Shown piece by piece: positions 1 through 11,699 of a stretch of 64,000 nucleotides of DNA (positions are counted from its first letter, which is position 1; every line of letters starts with the position of its first letter). This stretch comes from Vigna angularis. Its lineage: Eukaryota; Streptophyta; Magnoliopsida; Fabales; Fabaceae. The notes under the pieces were generated by a model. That model had not been told where the DNA came from, searched no databases, and saw only the letters and a program-made list of their open reading frames with translations. The DNA is taken from assembly GCF_016808095.1 (NCBI RefSeq), contig NC_068976.1:8217001-8281000 (forward strand), read 5' to 3'. The position numbers and the translations under genes were made by a program.

Positions 1-1914
1 ATAAAGCTCAAACTCATAATGACCAATTAATTTAAAAAGATTCAATGGTTGAGAATAATTGGATTTTCTTTAAAAAAAATTGATGAAAGAGAGTTAATAA
101 CATATTAATTGGTGAATAAATTTGGTTTTTGCTTTTTCTGAATTTTGAAGTCGTTTCTTTTGTGTGCATTCAAAATAATATACTAAAACAACTTTTTAAT
201 ATAATTTAATATATTAAAATTAGTACATTTTGAAAATATAAGAGAAGAATAACACTAAAAGTCTAATAAAAAATGTGGTAATAGTTTTAAATTATCGATC
301 AAATCATTGAATTAATGAGAGTAATCAAATTGATGAATCTTAACTTAAATAAGTTAATATGGTATGTATTAAAAGAATATCTAAAAATCATATAACATAT
401 TTTAATTTATTTTCATACTTTAAAATTAAATTATGTTATTATTATTATAAATTAATTTATGTTTCAAGTAACGAATAAAATTATAAACATTTAACTTGTA
501 CTATACAATTTCTAATATTTAAAATATCAAGTAAACTATTAAAGTTCACAACATTAAGAATCTATAAATAATAAGTAATATTTTTTTAAACAACCAAATT
601 GGTCAAGTCATCCCTTTTAATTATAAGTGGCTAGGTCAATTTGAATTAATATGCCTCATAATCAATTCATCTGGTTTTCAGGTGATGGAATACTCCAATT
701 CAAATTCCAAAACATTTACACTGAAATCAAGGTTTGTTGAGAAAATTAATAAAAATTTATTAAAGTTGTTGAATATGTTCTCCTTCTTCTTTTTTTTATT
801 GGGGCAAACAGTGTTTAGATGTCAAAAGAATATTTGTAATGTAAAACTTTATAAATATTAGTTTTATTTTTAGTTTTACGCAATTTAAACATCTCAGTAT
901 TTATACATTACATAAAAGATATTTTAACCCTACTGTTTTCAATTTAAATAATTTTATCCTTTAATAAATAAATAAGATTTATTATTTATTATTTAGTACA
1001 ATATTAAATCATTTTATATATTCAAAGGTAATTAAAAATTATATGTGTTTTTCTAAAAGAAACAATATTATAATATAATAACAAAATTTAAATAGACGTA
1101 CTCAGAGAGACGTTGAACTTAAGTTTCAGTTTTATTCAAATAAACGAAATAAATATATGTAGATTAAAAATTAGATCAAAAGTATTTTTAAATTTAAATT
1201 TGAGAACTAAAATCATGAAAAAAATGACTTAAAGAAAATCAATATTACCATCTTGTCTAATATTTTTTATTATGTCAAATATCTACAGCTGATTTAAAAA
1301 TAAATATTTCTTCTATTTTATTGGAATATAACTTTATCCGTCTTTGTTTTCATATTCTTGAACTATTTTTTACATAAATATTCTTAAACCTTGTGCATAT
1401 TTGTTACAGTAATTTTGTACATTTTTTTTAGTAGCAAAGCCAAATTACTATTATAAGCTCACACATGCAATGATAATAATTACAAATGCTTAAATTATAT
1501 GAAGAGATGTTTCGAATATATCCCTTTTAAAAAAATCTAATCACTAGTTACTTTAAATTTTAACCTTTGGTTAGTATTAACACAGCAATGAATTTTCAAT
1601 ATTGTATGTATGTATCTTTTATTATTTTATTCATAAGAGGAAGAGATTAATTTTTTTAAAACTAATTTTCAAAAATAATTTCAATCAACTCCACAAATAT
1701 AAATAATAAATCATGCATTGCAATGAAAATACTATATTAGCCTTGTTAAAACGGAAAGAGATGATGAAATAGATTATGAATTCTATTCTTCCTAATACTA
1801 AAAATCTATAGTTGAACCAAATTGGTCCACATCATCATTTTTATATTAAAACTATTATATTTTCTCTATTAAAACTAGTCATGTGGATTTTAATTAATAT
1901 GGTTTCTTTCGTAA
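1..1914. other. AT-rich intergenic DNA, no gene seen
   Basis: Very AT-rich sequence with frequent stops in all frames and no protein motif that I recognise. Its one notable feature is a segment near 560-725 that resembles the target of the solo LTR that follows; it is listed separately. Confidence 0.6.
560..725. repeat. Unoccupied paralog of the solo-LTR target site
   Basis: This stretch resembles the sequence obtained by joining about 1795-1919 to 4481-4535. Shared landmarks in the same order are ACCAAATTGGTC, TTAATTAATATG/TGAATTAATATG, AATCAATTC and then AATTCAAATTCCAAAA/AACTCAAATTTCAAAA. Here ATCAATTC occurs once and runs straight into ATCTGG. At the second copy the same word flanks both ends of a 2.56-kb insertion. 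The two copies are diverged, so the duplication is older than the insertion. Confidence 0.7.
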
Positions 1915-1919
1915 TCAAT

Positions 1920-4480
1920 TCTAACATCCCAAAAATATAGTGTAAAATCATATAATAGAAACATCACATTCATAATACTTCAGATCAGTTCTTACAAAAG
2001 ATAGGACGTACGATTATAATCGAACAATCTTACAAAATAAAAGGGAATAAAATTGTACAAATATACACATATAAAACGAACGGTTTACAACACTTCCTAT
2101 GTCGAACGTTCAATTCAAAAGATAAACAAATGACTGAACGCTCCTACAAAAGAGTAGGCCAACAACTTGACCGAACGTCCTAAGGTCCGACCTTCACGTC
2201 CACCTCTTCCAGTGCTTCTTCCAGCAACTCTTCTCCTTCTGCTCACATTCACAAGGATGATAATTGCAACAGGACAAACGACCGAATGTACAAAACGGAC
2301 AAGACATGAAATAGGGTAAACTTATGTAATTCAATTCAAGTATCAACATATATTTCACACAAATCAATTAAACATGATAAATAATTCATTCTTGCATGCA
2401 ACGACCAATACTTAACCCTGACCGTCCGGACTATATGAATTATGTGTAGCTACGACGTTCGTGCACCCGGGTGATGTAGTAACTGGGATACCCTCAAGAG
2501 CTGCCACCCGAGGTTAATCTTATTTGTCTAAATTAACCATAAGGACTAGGACCTCCTGCCATTCCCACACATGACTTACCCTTCTCTAAGTGAGAAACGA
2601 GTAATCATGAAATATCAGGATGAACCACCAGCTTAGCTTTATCCACATTCATATTTTACCATTCAAATATCAAATCATGAGATATTCCTCCCCGGAACAC
2701 TCTTTCATAACCAAAGTCATTTCATCCATATCATATTCCATCATCTTTCATTATTAAAACTTCAACCGAACCAATTTGAATAAAGATCCCGTAGGATACC
2801 AAATACCGAACGTTAGTTTTTAACCCAGAACAAGACCGAACACTTGGAGTGAGACCAAGATGTCTCCAACTCAAAACAGATAAACTCAAGAGAGTTACTC
2901 ATGGGTTGTGAAAGGGACTGAATACAATAATACTTCTTAGAGATTAATAGAATCGAACGTTATTTACCAAGTGAGCCAATTTAATGAACTGACTCTTGAG
3001 AGTTCAACCGAACACCGTAAAGTCTAAGCCGAGTACTAAGACTCTAGGCCGAAACCAATTGAGACAGATACTATAGGACATCAAATAATAATACTTGACG
3101 AAATCATATGAAGAAACCGAACGCCAGTAATTACTTAGCTTCTTAATGAGTTAAACATCAAGGAAAACGAATGTCAGGCGAAGACCGAGCACTTTAGAGA
3201 GCGAACGCTATTGAGTTTGGACGAACGCTCTTATTATAAAGATAGATTACGGAAATGAGAACGAGCGCCTGGTGTAAGACCGAGCACTACTTAGTACGAG
3301 CGCTTAGTGTAAGACCGAGCACTACTTAGTACGAGCGCTTGGTGTAAGACCGAACACTACTTAACTTATATAATCAAGGCTTGATAAATATAAGATATCG
3401 TTTGACTAGTGTTCAAGAACCAACGAAATATACAAAAACATATAGATATACTGAAGTTTATAACCAAATACCAAGGAACGAATATCCTTGGTTGAACGCT
3501 TATGTTCAAATATTACAAAACGAAGACGCTCGGTCCTCAATTGGGATTCCATCCAAATGAAAGAATCCAGTTCCAACCGAGTCCTCAAGAAAACCGAACA
3601 CTATATCAAACGAGCGCTGGTCTAATACTAAACACTTATTAAAACGCTATTGAAAACGAACGCTTGGTCCAAGACCGAATACTCAAGTATAACTGAATGG
3701 TCAATACTGACTCTCGACAACATCCCTACCCATTTCATAGCTTTCATTAATCATCAATAATTTAAACAACATACAACATTTCATCATCAACCAAATCATT
3801 AAACACAATATCATTCCAGTTTCTCATCTCTTAGATTCATATACTCATACAGCCAACAATGTAGTAACAACCATACTTCATATTTCATCCAACAATCAAC
3901 GAACATGCCAGCATTCAAAAATGAGAATAAAATCAAATTATATAAGCTTCCCTTACCTCTAAGCGTAACCAAACGTTCACAGTTGCAGAATAGGGTTCAC
4001 CTCTACTAGAGACCTTAGTGTTCTACAGTCACGCCTTAATAAATTAAACCAAACCGAAATCCAGAAACTCTCAGAACAAGATGATTGACTCATGTAACTC
4101 ATAAACTAGGTTTGCATATACCAGGAAACCAACCGGCTGAGTGAAGAGAGAACTTACCAACTCAGAACCCGAAATTGATCGGTTCAAACGGACGCCCTCG
4201 ACGCCGGAAATGCCCAGGTGTGGTCTGTTTGATGGTCGGAAGAAGAAAAGAGTAAGATTTTGTAGAGGGAAGATGAAGAAATCTAGAGAGAAGGAGGAGA
4301 AAGTAAGCATGCAGAGAAGTGGCACAACATTTGAAGTTTGGCATTAACACTGCAGTCACTAAAACGAACGTCCACTCTCCTACAACCACCTGTTTTCCAC
4401 TTTCTGATTTCCAGCTCCTCTTCCTTGACACATGTAATCCACTAAGATGGGGTTTTGAGTGGATTTTAATGGGTCTGACA
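1920..4480. mobile_element. Solo LTR, about 2.56 kb, with target-site duplication
   Basis: The left end reads TCTAACATCCC and the right end GGGTCTGACA, consistent with TG...CA LTR ends whose first G has mutated. TCAAT directly precedes the element (1915-1919) and directly follows it (4481-4485). The paralog near 560-725 lacks the insert. The interior has no pol motif but is rich in short words such as ACCGAACG and GAGCGCT and holds a 35-bp tandem array. Absence of an internal domain suggests a solo LTR left by recombination between two LTRs. The superfamily is not provable here; length favours a large Ty3/gypsy LTR. Open frames at 3406-3588 and 4071-4504 have no recognisable product. Confidence 0.7.
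3261..3363. repeat. 35-bp tandem repeat, three units
   Basis: The motif starting ACGAGCGC and containing TGTAAGACCGA begins at 3261, 3296 and 3331, an exact 35-bp period with few substitutions. It lies inside the 1920-4480 solo LTR, where the words GACCGA and ACGAGCG recur more loosely on both sides. Confidence 0.85.
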
Positions 4481-4689
4481 TCAATTCATTTGGTTGTATA
4501 TTAGATTTACTAATTCAACTCAAATTTCAAAATGTAAAAAACTTTTTTTATTAAAATAGAACTCCAAATATGTTTTTGCTAAACTGCATATAGGTCTATC
4601 TTAATTAGAAGGGTATTCCTGATTTACAAGATAATTAGGAGGTGTTGAAGTTATTTTCATAAAACGAAAAGATAATGTGAGTATAACAA

Positions 4690-5700
4690 TAGTCCAAAAT
4701 AATACGTTGAAAATGACACATAGAAAGGATAAGGTAGTCTTATACACGTGTATCGAACTAATGACGTGTTTGACTTTAAGAAGATAACAAGTACTAAAAC
4801 TTCAAAAGAAGTGTGAGATATTTTAAAGGTGTATAAGGGAGATATCCAAGTGAAACAAGTTTGATTTTAAATAGTTAAAGACGAGTTAAAAAGGATGAAC
4901 ATGAAAGAATTTGAAAGAGTTTTCAAGTACATCATGTGTCTTCGAATCATTATGAACCAACTTAACTGAAATGGAGACGTTACTCATTGGCTAAGTTAAA
5001 AAGAAAATATTGACGTTATTAAGGCTCATGATAGAAGAATTTGCCGGTTCTCTTGAGGCACACATGCAACAAAAGAAAAAAAAAAGAAGAAAAATGAGTT
5101 AATTGAGTTGATACTCTAAATGAATGTGTCAATTAAAGAAGAGAAAACGTTTTATATTTAAAAATACTTTATCCTAAGGAAATAGTTACGGAAGTAAGGA
5201 AAAATACAATAAGGAAAAACAACAATCAAATAAACCAAATTGTTGTCGGAGAGGAAATGGTTGGTGGAGATGAGGTTGATCATCAAGCCATTTAAATATC
5301 TAAGTGCTACAAAATGTGGTAAATATAGACCAACAATTAAGCTATGCAAAGAAGTGTTACTCAAATGAATATTACAGTTGTGATAAGGTTGGACATTTTG
5401 CTAAAAAAATATCGAGTCGAGGACAAAAAATAAGAAACAACCAATTTACTCATCATAAAGTTGATGAAAGAAAATAAGTATTGTTGATGATGACACAAGG
5501 TTCAAGAATTGATTACACCCAACTTGAAAACATGAAAGCCAAATCCCAACTTGGTGTAGTATCTTGACAGGGGTGCATGCAAGTAATAACATGTATGTTG
5601 AACCCCTAGTCAGATAGGAACTTAAACAAAATCTAATTTCTCCCTTTTAAGGTAGAAAGGCGGTCAACGAGAGAATCAATCCTAGAAAATGACCAAAAGT
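4690..5700 (+). pseudogene. Decayed Copia gag/protease relic
   Basis: Joining frames gives a recognisable but broken Copia Gag. There is a UBN2-like stretch (about 4730-5060), then a zinc-knuckle remnant near 5370-5415 reading YYSCDKVGHFAKK, where the first and last cysteines are eroded. Near 5555-5590 a protease-like segment resembles the usual W-x-L-D-T-G-A-S-x-H-M motif. Many stops and frameshifts interrupt it and no LTR, integrase or reverse transcriptase was found nearby, so it is a 5'-part fragment. It is much older than the Copia element at 7.3-13.7 kb. The recognition rests on pattern similarity across shifted frames. Confidence 0.6.
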
Positions 5701-7129
5701 GTAGTGACCCATTGTATGAAAATATGAGATTATGCTTTACCAGTGGGGAAAATGTATACCTATCTAAAAACAATTATAAAAGCTTACATGGAACTGGTAT
5801 ATAAACATATAAGATGTGTATATGAATGATTAGAACCCTAAACTAAACTAAAACAGTGGCTAAAATGAAGTAAAACAGTGAATAACAGAGGTGTTTGACA
5901 AAATACTTCAATGAAAATCTAATTATGTATAGGTGTTTGATAAAATGCAACAATGAAATTAGATATGTATTTTACAATGAAATTGATTCCCGTGGATATC
6001 TAAAACTAAAAGCATCATAAAACTAAAATTAAAATTGAACCAAACAATTAAAACAATAATCATGAATTAAAACCAGAATCTGTGAAACAATAATCATGAA
6101 TTAAAACAATAATCATGAATTAACTGCGAGTTGTTAAATTTCATTACTTTATGAAGGTCAAATTCCACGAGGTCTATACATACGATAGTGATGTATCAAC
6201 ATTATATTTTGGAGATCTTGTAAAATTCTTAGAAGCACACTTTCAATTATTTTGCGTTGGAATTTTGGGTTACGTGTGTGGAATTGCTTCCATGAATTTT
6301 TCTCTGTCCTTTTCTATCTTTTACACATAATTCTACAGAAAAGGTCAGCCAACGACGAATAATAATAGTGAAACAATGACTAATCAAAGTTCATTTATTT
6401 TTGCCTCTCCCGTGTTGATGTAGCATAAAGAAATCAACATATCTTTCAAAAATGTAAATAAATTATCAGCAGAATGAGTTATATGTCTAAATGAAAAGGA
6501 TGGTATTTTATATCATTTTTTTAACTATATTATTTATAATACATATTTTAATATGTCAGAATTATAATTCTATCCAATTAACCATGATAAATGGTAAATT
6601 TATTTTACTTTTATTAATTTTAAATAAATTTTCTGTTACATTCTATATTTTAAATTTATTTTTACTTTATTTGCCATACTTATTTTTAGTTGAGAATATA
6701 TCATTTTTACTTTATTTTAAATTTGAATATCAATATCCTAAATATATGTTTTATCAATTAAAAAAATAACATTAATATAAAGTTGTTGTATAAACATGTT
6801 TAATTGTACCATTTACAAGTATAAGCTATTTTAACTGACAATTTCATCAAATACCAACTAAATTATAAGCTATTTTAATAAATTAGTTTAACATTTTCAA
6901 CCGCCAACTAAATTTTAAGTTTTTTTAAACATGGTATAGTAATATTCATTTATATAATCTATTATTATAAGTTTGTTGCATCTATAAATATCTTACATTT
7001 ATTACACTTACTCTAAGAAAAAAAGTAATTAATCTATAAACTTCAAAGATTAAATATTTTGAGATAAATTAGAAATATATTTGGAAGTGAGGTAATAAAA
7101 TTTTAGATCTACCAATACCACCCACTCAC
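5701..7129. other. AT-rich intergenic DNA, no gene seen
   Basis: No coding motif recognised. A 92-codon open frame at 6491-6769 encodes a Leu/Ile/Phe-rich string that follows directly from AT-rich sequence and I do not treat it as a gene. Around 6030-6125 a short phrase containing AATCATGAATTAAAAC recurs three times. Confidence 0.5.
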
Positions 7130-7327
7130 ACTGTCGCAGAAGAGGATGTGTGGTTTTCCAATGTATAACTCCATTGTTGGCGCTTCGTTCTGCCACCACA
7201 CTTGGTGCCCATCACCACATTCTCCCATGTCCGAGAAGAATATGTTCGACAAATTAACAAGGAAGATGGGCCACTTTGGCGAGAAAAGTCACCACACAAT
7301 ATGTACCAATCACATTGTTGAAGTTTC
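7130..7327. repeat. Left half of the sequence split by the Copia element
   Basis: This segment resembles 27640-27770. The words GAAGAATATGTTC/GAAGAATACGTTC, AATTAACAA and GGCCA..TT..G occur in the same order and spacing. It ends with GTTTC (7323-7327), the left target duplication of the Copia element. The continuation of the same ancestral sequence is at 13739-13965. Confidence 0.7.
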
Positions 7328-7681
7328 AGTTAAGAGTTAAACAGAAAACAGTTTTACAGAGTTAGATTTCAGACTTTGTATAAAAGCTTGTAATCTCTAC
7401 ATTTACTTAATAATAACAATTTACTGAAGTTTATACACTCATACCTCTGTGTGCATACTTTTCTCCTACTCCATAAGTGTGTGTCTTGATCTCCCGGTGA
7501 ATGGTGTGTGTATGGTGATTGGTGATCGGAGGTTGAATCCTAGCAAAGCCTCAGCTCTCAGTCTCTCTCTAAGATTCTCGAACTGATCTTCTCTCTCTGG
7601 GTCACGTGTTTTTTCTCTTTAACATTAGAAATATCCTAGAAGGGGGTTTTACGGTTCTGCCCCTGTCTTTACTTTCTATTA
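7328..7681 (+). repeat. 5' LTR of the Copia element
   Basis: 354 bp. It starts AGTTAAGAG where the 3' LTR has TGTTAAGAG, so the terminal TG has become AG. It ends TTTCTATTA, directly before the primer-binding site. Differences from the 3' LTR are five substitutions, one GT unit fewer, and absence of a 13-bp stretch near 7580. TATA-like TGTATAAAAG at 7377-7386 is a plausible element promoter. Confidence 0.93.
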
Positions 7682-7699
7682 TGGTATCAAGAGCTTAGG
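7682..7699 (+). promoter_or_regulatory. tRNA primer-binding site of the Copia element
   Basis: TGGTATCAAGAGCTTAGG begins right after the 5' LTR. Plant Copia elements usually have TGGTATCAGAGC here, complementary to the 3' end of initiator tRNA-Met. This copy has one extra A and altered distal bases. Confidence 0.85.
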
Positions 7700-10600
7700 T
7701 TGTTGTTCAGGTGGGTGTGTGAAGTGGGTGCTGTGTTGATAGCTGGAGGTGTGTGTATCCAGAAGTAAAAAGAAGGGTTCTTTGACTACGTATAGATCAA
7801 AGATTCAGGAAGATAGTTGCAAGAAAGGATGGCCGGAGTTGGAGGAGTTCATGGACCACTACCTATGTTTGATGGCAAGCAATTTGCTGACTGGCGGATC
7901 AAGATGTGGGCTGTGTTTGGTTTTCAAGATGTGTTGGAAGTCATTGAAGAGGGAGTGCCTGTGTTGAGTGAAAATGAAACCCAAGAAAAGAAGAAAGAAC
8001 ACAAATTACTAGAGAAACTGGACAGTAAAGCCAGATTCTTAATGTATTAGTGTGTAAGTCAAAAAAATTTCAACAAAATTTCTAGTGCAGCTACTGCAAA
8101 GGAGATTTGGGGCATCTTGGTGAAAACCTACGGTGATGGAGATAGGAATGCAAAGGTGAAACTACAAGCTCTAAGGAGGCAGTTTGAAACTCTGATCATG
8201 GAGGAGAGTGAGACCGTGGCTGAGTATTTTGATAAAGTGCAGGAGTTAGTAAACAAAATGAGGGCTTGTGGTGACAAGATGACAGATGAATATATTGTGG
8301 ACAAAATTCTGAGGACTCTAACCCCCAGATTTGACTATGTGGTGGCTGCCATTGAAGAAAATCGTAGAAAGGAGGATATTGACAGTAAGGAGTTGCTGCA
8401 TTCTTTGGAAGCTCATGAGTTACGCCTCAATGAACGCAGACAGTATTAGGAACAGGCTCTGCAGACCAGAACTCAGTGGAAAGGGAAAAAGGGCTTCAAG
8501 AAGGGAGAAAAAGGAGGCAAGAAAGGAAAAGATTTTCTGGACCAGCAAGGAGAAGAGTCCACTGAATCTGGAAAAGAAAAGAAATCAAAGAATTCTGATG
8601 GAGAATGGAAGTTTGATAAGAGAAAGGTGAAATGCTATAATTGCCAGAAACTGGGTCATTATGCAAAGGAGTGCTGGAAAGGTGAAGGGGCTAAAAATAA
8701 ACCAAATAAGAGGGCTAATCTGGCCCAGGAGGAAGAGTCTGATTCTGAAGCAGTGATTCTAATGGCACATGTTGATGAAAAACATTCAGAAAACACTATT
8801 TGGTACCTTGATTCTGGATGTTCCACTCACATGGCAGGAAGAAAGGATTGGTTTGTGAGAATGCAGGGAGTGGAGAATGGGAAAATTAGGTTTGCTCATA
8901 ATAGCAGTTTGGAGGCAGAGGGTTCAGGCAGAGTGGTTTTAAGAGGTGTAGATGGCAGAGAAGTCATCATAGAAGAGGTACTGTATGTACCTGGGTTGAA
9001 GACTAATTTGCTTAGTCTTGGACAACTTTTACAGAAAAAATACAAGATGAAAATGGAGGACAATTGCCTCAGCATCTTCAATCAGAATGTGAAGGTTGTT
9101 GTGCAGGCACAGCTGTCACAAAATAGAACATTCAAGGTTGTGATGGAGGCAATAAATCATCACTGTTTTACTGCAATTGAGAGTGAAGAAGAATGGTTGT
9201 GGCATCTCAGGTATGGGCATTTGAATTTCCAGGATCTATCAATGCTAAGTCAGAAGAAAATGGTGATTGGCTTACCAAAGGTAGATATTCCAGGGACTGT
9301 TTGCAAAGAATGTGTTCAATGCAAGCAGACCCGTGGCAGCTTTCAGAGGTATTTACCCCAGAAATCTGCAGAGAAGCTGGGAGTGGTATATTCAGATGTG
9401 GGTGGTCCTATGCAGGTAGAAACACCTGGTGGCAGCAGGTATTTTCTATTGTTCATAGATGATTAGACCAGAAAGGGTTGGGTCTACCTATTGAAGAGGA
9501 AAAGAGAGGTACTGCAACAATTCCAGAAGTTTAAAAATATGGTTGAAAAATAGAGTGAGAAAAAGGTGAAAGTTTTGAGAATAGATGGAGGAGGAGAGTA
9601 TATCTCCACTGATTTCAGAGAATACTGTGAAAGGGAGGGAATTATTCATGAAGTTACTCCTCCCTACACCCCTCGACACAATGGGGCAGCTGAGAGGAAA
9701 AACAGAACTGTTCTAAATATGGTCAGGTGTATGTTGAAGAGCAAGAGTCTACCAAATTTCCTATGGGGTGAAGCTGTGGTAACAGCTGTTTATGTGTTGA
9801 ATTTATCTCCAACAAAGAGACTAAATGGTGTCACACCAGAGGAAGCTTGGACTGGAGTAAAGCCAGATGTTAAGCATCTGAAGATTTTTGGCTCTCTATG
9901 TTACAAACATGTTCCAGAACAGCTGAGAAAGAAGTTGGATGACAGGGGAGTTCCATTGATCCTAATAGGTTACCATGTTACAGGTGGGTACAAATTGTAT
10001 GACCCTATAACAGGTGCAGCTTCAATCAACAGAGATGTGAAGATTGATGAAGCTGGAGAGTGGCAGTGGGAGTCAGGAGAGAAAGGAGGACCAACCATTG
10101 AGTTGGAAACTGAACCTGCAGCAGATTCAGAGACATGCAGGAGGGAGGAGAATGTTAGGAGGTCTTCTAGAATCACCTAGATACCAACAGATTTGAGAGA
10201 CTATGAACTGGCCTATGATACAACTATCTCATCTGAAGGGAATTTTGTTCATTTTGCTTTGATAGCTGAAGCTGAACCAGTTGATTTTGAGCAAGCAGTG
10301 AAGGATGAGAGGTGGTACAAGGCTATGAAGGAAGAAATTGGTTCAATTGAGAAGAACCAGACCTGGGAATTGACAGAATTGCCTCCTAACAAGAAACCCA
10401 TAGCACTGAAATGGATTTACAAGTCTAAAATAAATCCACAAGGTGTAGTGATTAGATACAAGGCTAGATTGGTGGCCAAAGGGTTTTTGCAGCAGGCTGG
10501 AATTGATTATGGAGAGGTGTTTGCACCTGTGGCCAAAATGGAGACAGTGAGGCTGGTTGTCTGTTGAGACCTCGGCAAGCGTACCGAATCGTACAAGTAA

Positions 10601-11356
10601 TAAACCGGTAAGTCCGAAAATCGTTTTCCCAAGAGATTTGTTTTGATTCACAGATTGATTAAAGTTTACTAATTTAGCGATTAATTTTACAACACAAGTA
10701 AGATTTGCATACAGATGAAATTAAAGTGGTAAAAACAGATGAATTAAAGTTCACTGGGGTTGAAATTCAAGTTCATCACTCCGGTAATTTTCTACTAACA
10801 CAATTCCTCAAAATTAAGCATCGACATCCTAGGCGCATGCAGTCCTGATCCCTCAGAGACAGTTCTTAATCACTCAAACCAAATTGCTAATCCCTTAGCT
10901 AATTCAATTATCAGATTTGCCTTAAACACGATGTCACAGATGACTAAAAATTCCAACCTATGTCTAGGACTGAAATCCTTTAGCAGTTCTATCTTAGGTC
11001 CGCGGTCTCATACATTTCCCAATGATTTAACCGTTCAAATAGCTCAGATTCCCATCAAAAGCATGTATAATGAAGATAGAACACAGAATTCAAACAAGTT
11101 CATGTATTAATAGAGAAATTACAAAGAAGTTCAGAAATTTACTCTCAACCCCAGTGAAATGGAGTTTTAGCTACACATATACAACATAGAAGAGAGAAAT
11201 GATGGATTGGATGGTGGAAATTGGTGATTTTCCACCATGGAAGCCCCTTGGAGCAGCTGCAGCAGCGTCCCCTGGTCTCCTCTCCGTCCAGATCTGCCTC
11301 CCACGAATTCTGGATCTGGTTTTAAAAGAGAAGCTCCAATAATTGAGTCACGGGTT

Positions 11357-11440
11357 CTTTCTGGACGAGCGTCATTCTGGAGCGTCTGGACGAGCGTCTT
11401 TCTGGACGAGCGTCCTTCCGGAGCGTCTGGACGAGCGTCC
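11357..11440. repeat. GGACGAGCGTC short tandem array
   Basis: The word GGACGAGCGTC (with CTGGAGCGTCTGGACGAGCGTC variants) recurs at least four times in about 84 bp inside the solo LTR. Single copies of ACGAGCGTC continue to about 11530. Confidence 0.85.
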
Positions 11441-11546
11441 TCTTGTGCGTGCAGGGTGCAACGAGCGTCTGCTTGTTATGAAACCGAGCGTGCGCTCGCT
11501 ATGTGACGAGCGTCCTGGGCGACGAGCGTCCTGGCATCCTTCTAAG

Positions 11547-11699
11547 TCGCGCCCGGCGCCCGTTTTCTCGCGCCCGGGCGTGAGACTCTCTGGAATTTCG
11601 CGCCCAGCGCCCATTTTCTCGCGCCCGGGCGCGAGTCTCTCGGTAAAATCGCGCCCGACGCCCTTTTTCTCATGCCCGGGCGTGAAACTCTCGGCAAAA
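11547..11699. repeat. 51-bp GC-rich tandem repeat, three units
   Basis: Units start TCGCGCCC at 11547, 11598 and 11649, an exact 51-bp period. Each unit contains TTTTCTCGCGCCCGGGCG or a close variant and ends near CTCTCGGNAAAA. GCGCCCGGGCGC is self-complementary, so the array can fold. The array gives both strands an open reading frame (11343-11711 and 11372-11740), which I regard as a side effect of composition. Confidence 0.9.
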
